A stretch of DNA of 64,000 bases from VMDJ01 sp038144195 (GCA_038144195.1 JAYQNH010000002.1:620001-684000), one strand, 5' to 3'. Shown: positions 50,825-59,790, counted from the stretch's first letter. Numbers and translations: made by a program. Notes: generated by a model not told the origin, from the sequence alone.

Positions 50825-51918
50825 ATGTTGAACAAAATCGTCTCGCTAATTTTCCTTTTTGTGCTCTCACTGCCTGTGAGCATGGCGCTGGCTGCGGGCG
50901 ATGATTTTATTTTTGATGACGCTCCGACCAGTGACCTAGTGGTTTATCCAGAGTGGTTTAAGCAAAACTTCCTTGAGCTAGATGAAGACCTCGCAGAAGC
51001 GAATAAGAATGACAAAGTTCTGGTGACATACTTTGGACAAAAGCGTTGCGCCTATTGTAAGAAATTGATGGAAACCAACTTCAGGCTACCGGACATCGTT
51101 AAATATACGCGCGAACATTTTGACATTGTTCCTTTAGATATCTGGAGCCCTGAGGAGTTAACCACGCCTAACGGGCAAATTATGAGTGAGCGAGATTACT
51201 CGATCAGTCTTGATACCAACTTCACACACTCTTTAGTTTTCTATCAACCTAACGGCAACATCGCACTGCGTTTACGCGGTTACTATCCTGCATATCAATT
51301 TAGAGCGGCACTCGAATATGTTGCTGATGAGCATTATCTGATCGAGTCTTTTCCAGATTATCTGGCACGCGGTGATTCAACGTTACGTTTCGAAGCAGAG
51401 GATATGGTTGAAGAATCCTTTTTTGAAAAACCTCCGTACCATTTAGACCGAAGCGTTATTCCTGGCTCACGTCCACTCGCGGTGTTCTTTGAACAAGGTA
51501 ATTGTCACGCCTGCGATATTTTGCATACAGATCCACTCCGTAAACAGCAGATTCAACGCCGCATGGAGCATTACTTTGATTCTGTGCAACTGGATATGTG
51601 GAGTGATATTCCAGTTGTTACCCCAAACGGCAAAGCGACAACAGCAAAAGACTGGGCAAAAGAACTCGGGCTTTTTATGCGCCTTCTATTTTGTTCTTTG
51701 ATGAAAGAGGAAAAGAGATACTGCGCATTGATTCGGTTGTGCAGTTTGTACGTCTACGCAATGTTCTTAATTACATTTCCAGCAAAGCGTATCTGCGTGA
51801 AAAGAACTATCTCGTGTGGAGTGCAAAAACTCGTCGATTGATTGATGAGATGATGCCGCGTATGCCAAATCCGCTATCTCAACCGACGCAGCCTACCGTG
51901 CCAAGACAACCTCAATAA
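50825..51918 (+). CDS. secreted tandem thioredoxin-fold protein, SoxW-like (one frameshift)
   Basis: A signal peptide (LFVLSLPVSMALA) precedes two thioredoxin-like domains in one chain. The first has CAYC (FGQKRCAYCKKLME), the second CHAC (FEQGNCHACDIL). Both are followed by similar text (PLDIWSPEELTTPNGQ and QLDMWSDIPVVTPNGKAT), showing an internal duplication. The frame changes near 51675, after KELGLF, and continues PSILFFDERGKEILRIDS to a Pro/Gln-rich end. SoxW-type proteins act as periplasmic thiol reductants in sulfur oxidisers; that role here is inferred. About 364 residues. Confidence 0.8.
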
Positions 51919-52103
51919 TGCTTGACGACGAACTGCATGAACTCATTATCAAGCATCTGGAAGAGCACCGATCTGCATCCATTGGTCAATTAGCCGAAGC
52001 CTTGGGTGAATCATTTTTTAGTATTGATCAAGCAACCGATGAGCTCAGTGATAAAAAAATAGTGGATAAGATCGGCGTGATGGTGATGCTCGAAATTATT
52101 TGA
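51918..52103 (+). CDS. 61-residue winged-helix-like small protein
   Basis: The ATG overlaps the previous stop by one base (TAATG) and its own TGA overlaps the next ATG (TGATG), so it is embedded in an operon. The pattern of three helices (LHELIIKHLEEHRSASIGQL, AEALGESFFSIDQATDEL) and a short wing (DKIGVMVMLEI) suggests a mini winged helix such as FeoC or a MarR fragment. No Cys is present, so not a FeoC iron-sulfur type. Function unknown. Confidence 0.65.
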   Translation: MLDDELHELIIKHLEEHRSASIGQLAEALGESFFSIDQATDELSDKKIVDKIGVMVMLEII

Positions 52104-52902
52104 TGTTTGCCTTTGTTAAAAAGCTACTCACACTAAGCCTTGTTGTTTATCTAGCGTTTGTGCCGCCCTATTCTTTGCTCAAGAGTCCCTGCTTTTTAAG
52201 CCTGACTCTCAGGTAACAGATAAAAATGCGATATTTCCTGAAGCTACCGAATACCGAATTCCCGTAAACCGATACTTTATCGCTACAGGCTTGGTTTAGC
52301 CCCCAGACATGCAGATGCCATTACCGTTGTCATGCTGCATGGCAATGCTGGCAATCTGAGTACCCGCAAAAGACATATCGACAATTTTCGTGATACCGAG
52401 CGTGGCTTTTTGATCTTCAGCTGGCGAGGATATGGCAATAACCCTGGCAAGCCATCTGAAACTGGCCTGTACGCCGATGCTCAAGCAGTGATTGATTGGC
52501 TCAACCAACAAGGTATTCCTGATTCGTCTATCGTGCTTTATGGAGAATCACTGGGTAGTGGCGTGGCAATTGAAATGGCAGCCCATCGCCAACTCAAAGG
52601 CGTGATGCTTGGCGCGCCCTACACCAGTATTATCGAGATGGCGAAAGCGAGATTATCCGTGGATGCCTATTGAGCTCTTACTCAAACACCCCTTTGACTC
52701 ACTCTCGAAACTACCTCAGGTCACCGAACCATTAGCGATATTGCATAGCCGTGATGACCGCGTGATTCCTTTTGAGCTTGGCAAAGAGCTCGTCGAGCAA
52801 GCGCAAGCACCAAAACGTTTCTACGACTTTACTGATCGCGGGCACACTGGATTTAACAAAACCGATCTCGACACTGCATTGAAGTGGATTCTTGAACAAT
52901 AA
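52103..52902 (+). CDS. alpha/beta hydrolase, BEM46-like (about three frameshifts)
   Basis: An N-terminal membrane helix (KKLLTLSLVVYLAFV) is followed by a hydrolase domain with MLHGNAGNLSTR, SWRGYGNNPGKPSE, nucleophile Ser in LYGESLGSGVAIEM, Asp in LHSRDDRVIPFE and His in DRGHTGFN. Breaks lie near 52158, 52296 and 52660; the restored text includes ALFFAQESLLFKPDSQ and YPWMPIELLLKHPFDSL. It follows the mini winged-helix gene without a gap. About 266 residues; the substrate is unknown. Confidence 0.8.
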
Positions 52903-52986
52903 GCCTGTTTCGGACGCGCGAATCGTTCTGTGGAGCAGGCTGTCCGTTATACTTCGCTTTTAAATTTCACCCACGAGGAGTTTATT

Positions 52987-53415
52987 GTGGCTGCGAATAT
53001 TGGACGCGCTTACTTTGGCATCTACGGTTATCACTTCAACCCAGCGCAAGTGACAGAAATCATTCGACTTGAGCCTACAGCCATCAATGACGCAGGCACT
53101 CGCGGCAGTCTTGATAAGCCTGCATTGAGCTCTTGGGAGTTCTCAACTAAAACGATCAACTCCGATGAACAAGAGGTTGATATGTTTAAGCTGATTGATG
53201 ATGACTTGTTAAAAAAGATTGAACCTTCAAAAGAGAAGATTATCGAGATTTGCAAAAACCTTAACCTCTCACCACGCGTAGGTGTTGTTATTACTCTGTC
53301 AGTTGATAAAGATGAAAATGTGCCAGAGGTTGGTTTTGGTTCACGAATTGTGAAGTTTTGCTCTGAGATAGGCGCCTTTATAAACGTAGAATACGAGCTT
53401 TCTGAGCGGATATAA
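52987..53415 (+). CDS. DUF4279 domain protein
   Basis: 142 residues from a GTG at 52987 behind GAGGAG. It has the family pattern YFGIYGYHFNPAQVTEIIRL, a central SSWEFSTK, and a conserved-looking VGVVITLSVDKDENVPEVGF region. DUF4279 proteins are cytoplasmic and uncharacterised. A terminator follows immediately. Probably monocistronic or the end of the upstream hydrolase group. Confidence 0.78.
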   Translation: MAANIGRAYFGIYGYHFNPAQVTEIIRLEPTAINDAGTRGSLDKPALSSWEFSTKTINSDEQEVDMFKLIDDDLLKKIEPSKEKIIEICKNLNLSPRVGVVITLSVDKDENVPEVGFGSRIVKFCSEIGAFINVEYELSERI

Positions 53416-53447
53416 AAAAGGCGCGTTTAACGCGCCTTTTCTTTTTT
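53414..53447. terminator. bidirectional terminator after the DUF4279 gene
   Basis: AAAAAAGGCGCG-TTTAA-CGCGCCTTTTCTTTTTT lies between convergent genes and has A/T runs on both sides. Confidence 0.9.
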
Positions 53448-54474
53448 AAGCGGCTAGCTCTTCAGCTAACTTTCTCGCGATTTCTTCTTGTGCCTGACAA
53501 TGCTTTTTAGACAAAGGCTGCAGCGCATGCGGGAAGCATTCGAGAATTAACTCATACTCATCTGCAACCTCTTCAGCCAAAGCTGCATTTTTTGTCATCT
53601 CAGCTAAGACAAGTTGTGCTGTCGCTTTATTAATTCGAATCATCACAGCTATATGGAATGGCAACTGCTGCTCCATACACACAGCAAGACCTTTCTCATA
53701 AGCGCGCAACGCTTCTTCAACGCGATCAGCATTATTTTCAGACTCAGCCAAATGCTGCAAAACAGCAGCGCGATTGTTGTGCGTAGCCGTCAGTTCCAAC
53801 GCATAGTCATCAGCATTTAAAGCGGACAAAGCATTCTTATGCGCAACCACCGCCTTTTGGAAGGTGCGATTACCCTTAAGCGCCAAACCATGCTGATGGT
53901 AAGTCACGCCAAGCTGATGCATGGTGAGCATCCACTCTTCAAGGTTATCTTGTTTATTCCAAACTAATAACGCATTGATATACGCATCAACCGCTTCATT
54001 CAGCACTTTTCCCAAGCTCTCTTGGCGACCCAGTGCCTGCTTAGCGGTACCAATGTTATATTGGGTTAACGCCCATTCGTCGGGTGTTTCTTCTTGGCTA
54101 TATACTGTTAACGCCTGATCAAAACAGGTTAGCGCTTTCTCGTAATGCTCAACGCTAAACATCTTTTGACCTAAAGCCGCACACACATTACCTAAACGGT
54201 TTTGTTTATCCGCCCAGGATAAAGCATCGTCTGCTTTAAGCTGATCAGAAATTGTTGCTTCAATTGCTTCACTCAAAGGCTCAAGAATATTGGCATTGAA
54301 GGTCTTTTGTTCGTAGTTGCCACGTGCATGAAAAAAAATGTCCGCAATAGTGACACTGCCATCACGCGCAACTGAAACCGCCATACTCTCTGGCAGCAAA
54401 CCAATCGCCCCAGCAACTGATTTTTCAAGTGCTCGGTTAATCGGATAAATAATGTACGCGTTGGAATAGCTCAT
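53446..54474 (-). CDS. cytoplasmic TPR-repeat protein
   Basis: 342 residues with no signal peptide. After an N-terminal domain of about 80 residues (SVARDGSVTIADIFFHARG), helical TPR-like repeats run to the end, for example YEKALTCFDQALTVYSQEET, DAYINALLVWNKQDN and AYEKGLAVCMEQQ. The start overlaps the SlyD-like gene by four bases, so the two are coupled. Last gene of a three-gene unit directly downstream of aprA. Function unknown; a scaffold or cochaperone role is an inference from its neighbour. Confidence 0.8.
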   Translation of the reverse strand: MSYSNAYIIYPINRALEKSVAGAIGLLPESMAVSVARDGSVTIADIFFHARGNYEQKTFNANILEPLSEAIEATISDQLKADDALSWADKQNRLGNVCAALGQKMFSVEHYEKALTCFDQALTVYSQEETPDEWALTQYNIGTAKQALGRQESLGKVLNEAVDAYINALLVWNKQDNLEEWMLTMHQLGVTYHQHGLALKGNRTFQKAVVAHKNALSALNADDYALELTATHNNRAAVLQHLAESENNADRVEEALRAYEKGLAVCMEQQLPFHIAVMIRINKATAQLVLAEMTKNAALAEEVADEYELILECFPHALQPLSKKHCQAQEEIARKLAEELAA

Positions 54475-54980
54475 TCCGCGCGCTCAAGAATTTGATCAAG
54501 TGTTGGATTAGCATCAACTGCGCCACCCAAATCAATCTCTTCATCCGTGGCTTCACGGAGGCCCAACACCTCAAGCACGAAGCGCACTTCGCGACCACAC
54601 AATGGGTTGTTGCCATCAACGGTTAGTGTCTTGTCGTCAAAACGGGTCACGATGAAACTTTTCATCTCACCCTTTTCGTTTTCCATAGTGATGGTGGTGC
54701 CGATCTCGCGATATTCTTCTGGCACATTCTCGATGTGATCAGTAAACACCAATGACTCATCACGCTCGCCATACACAGCCGTCATATCGATATCGACTTC
54801 GATCGTATCGCCGGCTTTTTTACCGTATAGCTCTTTGGTCACTGCCTCTGCCATCACGTCATTGACGCCATGAACATAGCCCAATGGGTAATCTACGGTG
54901 ACCAAGGTATCGCCGGTCTTTACGTCGACCACGCGATAATTCAATTCAACAAACTTACCGTCTTCAATCGTATCTGACAT
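54471..54980 (-). CDS. SlyD-like FKBP peptidyl-prolyl isomerase
   Basis: 169 residues: an FKBP half (VELNYRVVDVKTGDTLVTVD), an inserted-flap-like segment with VYGERDESLVFTDHIENVPE, and the closing strand GNNPLCGREVRFVLEVLGLREAT, characteristic of SlyD. The His-rich metal-binding tail of SlyD is absent; the C-terminus is acidic instead. The substrate loop after VDYPLGYVHGVNDVM differs from canonical LEGALVGME. It is cotranscribed with the flanking unknown and TPR genes. Confidence 0.88.
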   Translation of the reverse strand: MSDTIEDGKFVELNYRVVDVKTGDTLVTVDYPLGYVHGVNDVMAEAVTKELYGKKAGDTIEVDIDMTAVYGERDESLVFTDHIENVPEEYREIGTTITMENEKGEMKSFIVTRFDDKTLTVDGNNPLCGREVRFVLEVLGLREATDEEIDLGGAVDANPTLDQILERAE

Positions 54981-54991
54981 CAGTCTCTTCC

Positions 54992-55342
54992 TTAGAACAA
55001 GGTCGCGCCAAAAATGCGGATTTTATCTTTCTCGTAGCCCAGCACTAGACGGCCTAGCCACTCACCTTTGTTCTCTTTGTGAATTACCTTGTACATCACA
55101 GTGACGTAATCACCGCGACGGATCATGCCCAGGTACTCGGTATCTTCTGAAAGGTTCTTCGCTAAATCGCTACGTGCGAACTGCTTGCCCATCTCGACTT
55201 CGTTAGCGCCCTTGATAAAGGTGCTAGAAAAATGACGGGTGAATGCACCGTAATTCTGCTCATTCGAATATTTGACCAAATCCGCCCACATTGGATCTGC
55301 GGCTGCCAAAATTTCTTCATCTGATAATTCAAGAATGTTCAT
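54992..55342 (-). CDS. unknown 116-residue protein downstream of aprA
   Basis: A cytoplasmic protein without a signal peptide or membrane helix. The layout (helix-rich DEEILAAADPMWADLVKYSN, AFTRHFS, then strands DYVTVMYKVIHKENKGEWLGRL and a closing IRIFGATLF) suggests an NTF2-like or cystatin-like alpha+beta fold, by pattern only. First gene of a unit with the SlyD-like and TPR genes, 12 bases before the former. I do not recognise the family. Confidence 0.75.
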   Translation of the reverse strand: MNILELSDEEILAAADPMWADLVKYSNEQNYGAFTRHFSSTFIKGANEVEMGKQFARSDLAKNLSEDTEYLGMIRRGDYVTVMYKVIHKENKGEWLGRLVLGYEKDKIRIFGATLF

Positions 55343-55383
55343 CGGTAATTCTCTCTCTCACAGTACTGCGAAGGTTTGTTTTA

Positions 55384-55423
55384 GGGATAAAAAAAGGACC
55401 AACACAGAACATGTTAGTCCTTT
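55384..55423 (-). terminator. intrinsic terminator downstream of aprA
   Basis: On the minus strand AAAGGACTAACA pairs with TGTTGGTCCTTT (one mismatch) across a 7-base loop, followed by a seven-T run. It marks the end of the aprMBA transcript, before the unknown-SlyD-TPR unit. Confidence 0.88.
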
Positions 55424-55438
55424 AATAAGCAATATATG

Positions 55439-55465
55439 GCCGGACCTGAATAATTCAAGTCCGGC
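55439..55465 (-). other. second hairpin directly after the aprA stop
   Basis: GCCGGAC/GTCCGGC (55439-55445 with 55459-55465), extended by TGAA/TTCA, lies between aprA and the terminator, with no T-run of its own. It may protect the 3' end of the apr messenger. Confidence 0.6.
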
Positions 55466-55473
55466 GCAGTATA

Positions 55474-57381
55474 TTAATGCTCTTCAGCTGGCTTCTTCTC
55501 TACGTCACCAACCAAGTGGTACAGAGGAGCTTTCTCCATAGTGTACTCACCGGTCTTAGGATCACGACGAGAAACAGTCAGAACGTGCCAGTTTTGGTCG
55601 TCCAACTTCATCGCGTCACCACGGTAGTAGTAACCAGGCCAACGAGTTTCCTTACGGAACAAGGTGTGATGGAACACAGACTCTGAAGTCAGGAAGCGGT
55701 GCTTCAATTCCCATGCACGAAGCAATTCGTGAACGTCAGAAGCTGCAACTTTCTCCAAGTCTTCGCCCAAGATCGCCATCTTCTTCAGACCGATCTTCAA
55801 CAACTTGTCGTTAGTCATGTAGTTAACACCAAAGCCACCACAGTACTCGTCCATCAACTTCTGTAGACGGTCAAGACCTTGACGAGGGTTGATGTAGTTA
55901 GGGTTAACAGAACCCGCTACGATCTCGTTACGGCCAACAGTGTAAGTTTCCATTGGCTTGTAGATCTCTTCCTTACGGCGCTGGATCTGTGCATCAGACA
56001 CCTTGATACCTTCTGCCTTACCATCGTCGATGTACTTACAAGCTGCCTTAGCTGCCAAACGACCCTCGGTGAATGAACCAGATGAGAATGCGTGTGGAGT
56101 ACCACCAACAGCGTCACCTGCACCAAATAGACCTTCAACAGTCGTCATACGGTTGTAGCCCCAGAAGTACTCATCAGGAGATACGTCTTCAGGACCTGAA
56201 CACCACGCGCCACAACCAGTAGCGTGTGAACCCATTACGTATGGCTCAGAAGTAGTCAACTCAGGGTTTTCATACTTAGGGTCTACGTCAGTAGCTGCCC
56301 AAAGTACTGCCTGACCTACGGTCATACCCAGGAAGTTGTGCCAACCAATCTCTTCCAAGTGTGGGTCTTGGAACGCTTCCATGGTAACCATGTGAATTGG
56401 ACCGCGACCTGCGTTCACCTCATTGATGATTGCGTGGTTACGCAAACAGGTTGGGATTGGACGGTGTGTACGGTGTGACACTTCTGGGTCCAAGTATTCT
56501 TTACCAACCATCTCTTGAAGTGCTGGGAACCACTTTGACTCGTACTCATCGCCGTAAGCGTTTTGAGTGTAAGTCTTAAGGTGCAAGAAGTATGCACCTA
56601 CAGGGCCGTAACCGTCTTTGAAACGTGCCAATACGATACGGTTTTCCATCTGGGTCATCTTCGCGCCAGCTTCAATCATCAAACCGTAAGCTGAACCTGA
56701 AGACCAAGGTGCGTACCAAACACGACCTGCGCCTTCACCCACTGAACGTGGCTTAAAGATGTTAGAAGCACCACCAGCGCCACATACAACAGTCTTAGAC
56801 TTGAATACGTGGTAGTTACCGGTACGTACGTTGAAGCCAACAGCTCCCGCTACGCGGTTCTCTTTAGCTTCGTCCATCAACAAGTGTGTTACACAGATAC
56901 GATTGAAGATTTTGTCTGCAGATTTACGTGCAGCTTCAGCAACGATTGGCTTGTACGACTCACCGTGGATCATGATCTGCCAACGGCCTTCACGCATGTA
57001 TGGGTGCTTACCGCCAACTTTATCTTTCTTCTCGTTGATCATGATTGGCAGACCCCATTCTTCGAATTGGTGTACTGCTGAGTCAACGTGGCGTGCCATA
57101 TCGAACGCCAAGTCCTCACGAACCATGCCCATCAAGTCGATACGTGCGTAACGAACGTGATCTTCTGGGTTATTCTCGCCGAAACGAGTACCCATGTAAC
57201 AGTTAATTGCATACAGACCCTGTGCTACAGCACCAGAACGGTCGATGTTTGCTTTTTCTGCGATAACGATCTTTTTATTCTGACCCCAGTAGCGAGCTTC
57301 GAAAGCTGCACCGGTACCGCCGAGGCCTGCGCCTGCAACGAGAATATCGATATCGTCTTCAATGATAGTTTTGTAGCCCAT
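55474..57381 (-). CDS. aprA: adenylylsulfate reductase alpha subunit
   Basis: FAD subunit of APS reductase; in sulfur oxidisers it runs in reverse, forming APS from sulfite and AMP in the cytoplasm. The 635 residues are intact. The FAD fold begins DIDILVAGAGLGGTGAAFEA; further typical parts are DRSGAVAQGLYAINCYMG, VCGAGGASNIFKPRSVGEG, TGCGAWCSGPEDVSPDEYFW and GLFGAGDAVGGTPHAFSSGS. The C-terminus contains the conserved WPGYYYRGD. The start overlaps the aprB stop by one base. Whether it belongs to the oxidising branch needs a tree, but the AprM gene and the lack of qmo genes here favour oxidation. Confidence 0.98.
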   Translation of the reverse strand: MGYKTIIEDDIDILVAGAGLGGTGAAFEARYWGQNKKIVIAEKANIDRSGAVAQGLYAINCYMGTRFGENNPEDHVRYARIDLMGMVREDLAFDMARHVDSAVHQFEEWGLPIMINEKKDKVGGKHPYMREGRWQIMIHGESYKPIVAEAARKSADKIFNRICVTHLLMDEAKENRVAGAVGFNVRTGNYHVFKSKTVVCGAGGASNIFKPRSVGEGAGRVWYAPWSSGSAYGLMIEAGAKMTQMENRIVLARFKDGYGPVGAYFLHLKTYTQNAYGDEYESKWFPALQEMVGKEYLDPEVSHRTHRPIPTCLRNHAIINEVNAGRGPIHMVTMEAFQDPHLEEIGWHNFLGMTVGQAVLWAATDVDPKYENPELTTSEPYVMGSHATGCGAWCSGPEDVSPDEYFWGYNRMTTVEGLFGAGDAVGGTPHAFSSGSFTEGRLAAKAACKYIDDGKAEGIKVSDAQIQRRKEEIYKPMETYTVGRNEIVAGSVNPNYINPRQGLDRLQKLMDEYCGGFGVNYMTNDKLLKIGLKKMAILGEDLEKVAASDVHELLRAWELKHRFLTSESVFHHTLFRKETRWPGYYYRGDAMKLDDQNWHVLTVSRRDPKTGEYTMEKAPLYHLVGDVEKKPAEEH

Positions 57382-57863
57382 TAGTACTGAACTCCTTCTT
57401 TAATCTCTAGACCGTTTGATTCCAGAGTATGTACGCCGTTTTCATCCATACGGATGTACTTTGGCTCATTGTACAAATGCTGACTTGCAACGTGGTCGTT
57501 TGCAGGTGCTGGAACATTCTTCAGCTCAGGCTGACCAGAACCCCATGGCACTGTAGTGATTGGAGCCAATAGGTCCATATCTTTCTTGCCATTACGGAAC
57601 TTAATGCGCCATGAAATAATGCCCTTCTCTTCGTCGCGGTTTACACGAACTGAGTGGCCTAATGGAGCGAAGTCTGCGTAACCACGAACGTCGATCGCGT
57701 TGTGAGGACACGCTTTAACGCACGAGTAACATTCCCAACACATGCTTGGTTCAATGTTGTAAGCACGGCGGAGGCCTTTGTCGATGTGCATGATGTCTGA
57801 TGGACAGATATCAACACACTGGCCACAACCATCACATCGAGTCATATATACAAAAGTAGGCAT
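57381..57863 (-). CDS. aprB: adenylylsulfate reductase beta subunit
   Basis: Iron-sulfur subunit that passes electrons between AprA and the membrane. The 160 residues show two [4Fe-4S] motifs, CDGCGQCVDICPSD and CWECYSCVKACPHNAI, followed by a beta-rich domain (GIISWRIKFRNGKKDMDLL) and a tail that wraps AprA in known structures. It lies between aprM and aprA. Confidence 0.98.
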   Translation of the reverse strand: MPTFVYMTRCDGCGQCVDICPSDIMHIDKGLRRAYNIEPSMCWECYSCVKACPHNAIDVRGYADFAPLGHSVRVNRDEEKGIISWRIKFRNGKKDMDLLAPITTVPWGSGQPELKNVPAPANDHVASQHLYNEPKYIRMDENGVHTLESNGLEIKEGVQY

Positions 57864-57894
57864 GATTTTCTCTCTCTGTAATTCTTATAAGTTC

Positions 57895-58740
57895 TTAGTA
57901 ATTCTTCGCTGCGCGAGCACGAATACCTTTACCCATGTTTGGCGGGTTAGTACCCATGTACAACGGCAGGTCAGGGTAACGAGCATGAGTTGCAGGATCT
58001 GCAAGATCATACTCAGCAGGCAAATTCAGATTAGAACCATCTGCCTTAGATACCTTCTTCTGGAAAGCCGCTGCAGGCTTAAAGAACATGTGTGAAAACT
58101 TAGACCAGAAGACGCTAGCGAACAATACAGTGTTCGAAATCGCGAATAGGACAAAGAACAATGTTGCGGTGTTCATGCCCAGAGTTTGACCAGCTGCTTG
58201 TGATGACCAGATCAAACCGAACAATGCGGTTAGCATCAAGGAAACAATGAAGATGTCAGCTTCTACAAGCTTGTACCACTTAGTACCTTCTGCAGAAACG
58301 TCAACACGGATACGGAACCAGAACCATGCACCACCAACGACCAACATCAACGCACCCCAGTGCCACAAATTTGCGCCCATCGCGCTTGTTGCATCACCGA
58401 AGATCAAAACAACGTTACCGATACAGTAAAGGATGAAACCCCACATGCTCAGGAAGTGTGAAGCTTGACGCTCTTTGTTGCAGAACTCGCCAGCAAGAGC
58501 GACTTCGTTAACCAAGATGCCTGCTGCAATACCCATTTTCTCACCAGCGCCTACTGAACGCTTAGCGTTAGCGCGGTGCGAAGCGGCCATTTCAGAGAAA
58601 TAACGTGCACTTTGCTTTTTAGCAACGTGAAGAATGGTGCCGCCAGCGACAAAAATAACCATAAGGATGAGATACGCCTGCATCACATCATTTGTAATGA
58701 ATGATCCCGCTAGGAAATCAAATGGATTGCTTGAAAACAT
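57895..58740 (-). CDS. aprM: AprM-like membrane anchor of APS reductase
   Basis: 281 residues with about six hydrophobic segments: at residues 17-38, 92-113, 124-145, 163-184, 195-216 and a weaker one. His residues within or next to helices (TILHVAKK, QASHFLSMWGF, LWHWGALM, KFSHMFF) could ligate haem b, as in NarI/DsrM-like proteins. In Allochromatium-type sulfur oxidisers aprM precedes aprBA and is thought to link AprBA to quinones where QmoABC is absent. It is the first gene of this operon; AGTGAGG stands before the ATG. Confidence 0.9.
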   Translation of the reverse strand: MFSSNPFDFLAGSFITNDVMQAYLILMVIFVAGGTILHVAKKQSARYFSEMAASHRANAKRSVGAGEKMGIAAGILVNEVALAGEFCNKERQASHFLSMWGFILYCIGNVVLIFGDATSAMGANLWHWGALMLVVGGAWFWFRIRVDVSAEGTKWYKLVEADIFIVSLMLTALFGLIWSSQAAGQTLGMNTATLFFVLFAISNTVLFASVFWSKFSHMFFKPAAAFQKKVSKADGSNLNLPAEYDLADPATHARYPDLPLYMGTNPPNMGKGIRARAAKNY

Positions 58741-59135
58741 TATTATTAAACCTCACTAAATTTTTTAGCCCAGCGAGAATAGCCCCATCAAGTCAAAGCG
58801 TCACCTCAGATATATATTCAGGGTCATATAAAAAATCTATGCAGACAATCCGCATCACCTAAAGCGCTGTTTTGTATATAAAACTTCGGTAATATTCTTC
58901 TAGATCCCGACAAAACCCTTACATTTCCTCAAAAAATGGAGCAATTTTTATTTCTTATCAGCAGCAATCTCATCCTTAATCATAAGATTCTGCAATGTGG
59001 GTTTAAAAAATCGCTATAGAACAAACCTATAAGGCGACTAGGTAATATTCGGAAACAGTGATAGATTTACAGCGTTTAGTTCTAAAGGTTTTAGAGCTAA
59101 ACTTGTGTTTAAAGAAGTAGTTAAGCGAGCTTGCT
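58741..59135. other. 395-base divergent intergenic region between aprM and the HIT gene
   Basis: AT-rich sequence with no convincing ORF or RNA gene. It must hold the apr promoter (minus) and the HIT promoter (plus). Candidate AT boxes are TATATATTC at 58811 and CTATAGAAC near 59010, but no well-spaced -35/-10 pair stands out, so no promoter is called. Confidence 0.5.
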
Positions 59136-59552
59136 GTGGCCTCCGAAGAAGTAGCTAAAAAACGAGACCCCAACAACCCTTGCCTATTCTGCAAAGACCC
59201 TCGTGGCGTATCGCTACAAAACGAACATGCCTACAGTGCTCGAGATAGTTATGCGGTAAGCCCAGGCCACACATTGGTGATCCCTAAGCGCCATGTGGCG
59301 AGCTTCTTCGATTTAAATCCTGAAGAAGTCAGTGCTATCATGACACTGATCACTGAAGAAAAGACATTGCTGGATCAAGAGTTTTCACCTGATGGCTACA
59401 ACATTGGCGTGAATGTTGGACCAGCGGCTGGACAGAGTATTTTTCATGTCCACGTTCACATCATCCCGCGTTACACCGGTGATGTTGAGAATCGCCAAGG
59501 CGGCGTGCGCCATGTGATCCCTAAAAACGCTCACTACACACGCAAAGATTAA
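59136..59552 (+). CDS. HIT-family hydrolase
   Basis: 138 residues with the histidine triad HVHVHIIPRY and the upstream NVGPAAGQSIFH, typical of HIT nucleotide hydrolases. The N-terminus holds CLFCKD, a possible zinc pair. A GTG start (59136) is used, with only a weak binding site. It lies between aprM and sat, on the opposite strand to both. Some HIT proteins hydrolyse adenosine 5'-phosphosulfate, so a role in APS turnover is an attractive but unproven idea. Confidence 0.9.
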   Translation: MASEEVAKKRDPNNPCLFCKDPRGVSLQNEHAYSARDSYAVSPGHTLVIPKRHVASFFDLNPEEVSAIMTLITEEKTLLDQEFSPDGYNIGVNVGPAAGQSIFHVHVHIIPRYTGDVENRQGGVRHVIPKNAHYTRKD

Positions 59553-59625
59553 CAGTCAGTTTTTTCTGGAAGGGGCTGACGCTTTGTTACTTTCCTTCCA
59601 ACAACAACCATAGAGGATAACGATT

Positions 59626-59790
59626 ATGAGCGGTGGCACATTTACTCGTCCAAAAGTACCGACTGGTGAAACTAAGTGGGTAACAACTACTCAGAAAGAA
59701 ATCACCCCAGGCCAATTCTTTGTTGGTTACGAAACCACTTGGGTTGAGTTCCAAAAGGAAAAGCCATACGAGACTCCTAAGAAGCCTTAA
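59626..59790 (+). CDS. 54-residue unknown protein between the HIT gene and sat
   Basis: The start ATG is preceded by GAGGATAACGATT, a good binding site, and a terminator follows 43 bases after the stop. The sequence runs MSGGTFTRPKVPTGETKWVT and ends EKPYETPKKP: soluble, rich in Thr, Lys and Pro, without Cys, signal or membrane helix. No family is recognised. The isolated position, binding site and terminator make it a credible expressed gene, set in the sulfite-oxidation region. Confidence 0.75.
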   Translation: MSGGTFTRPKVPTGETKWVTTTQKEITPGQFFVGYETTWVEFQKEKPYETPKKP

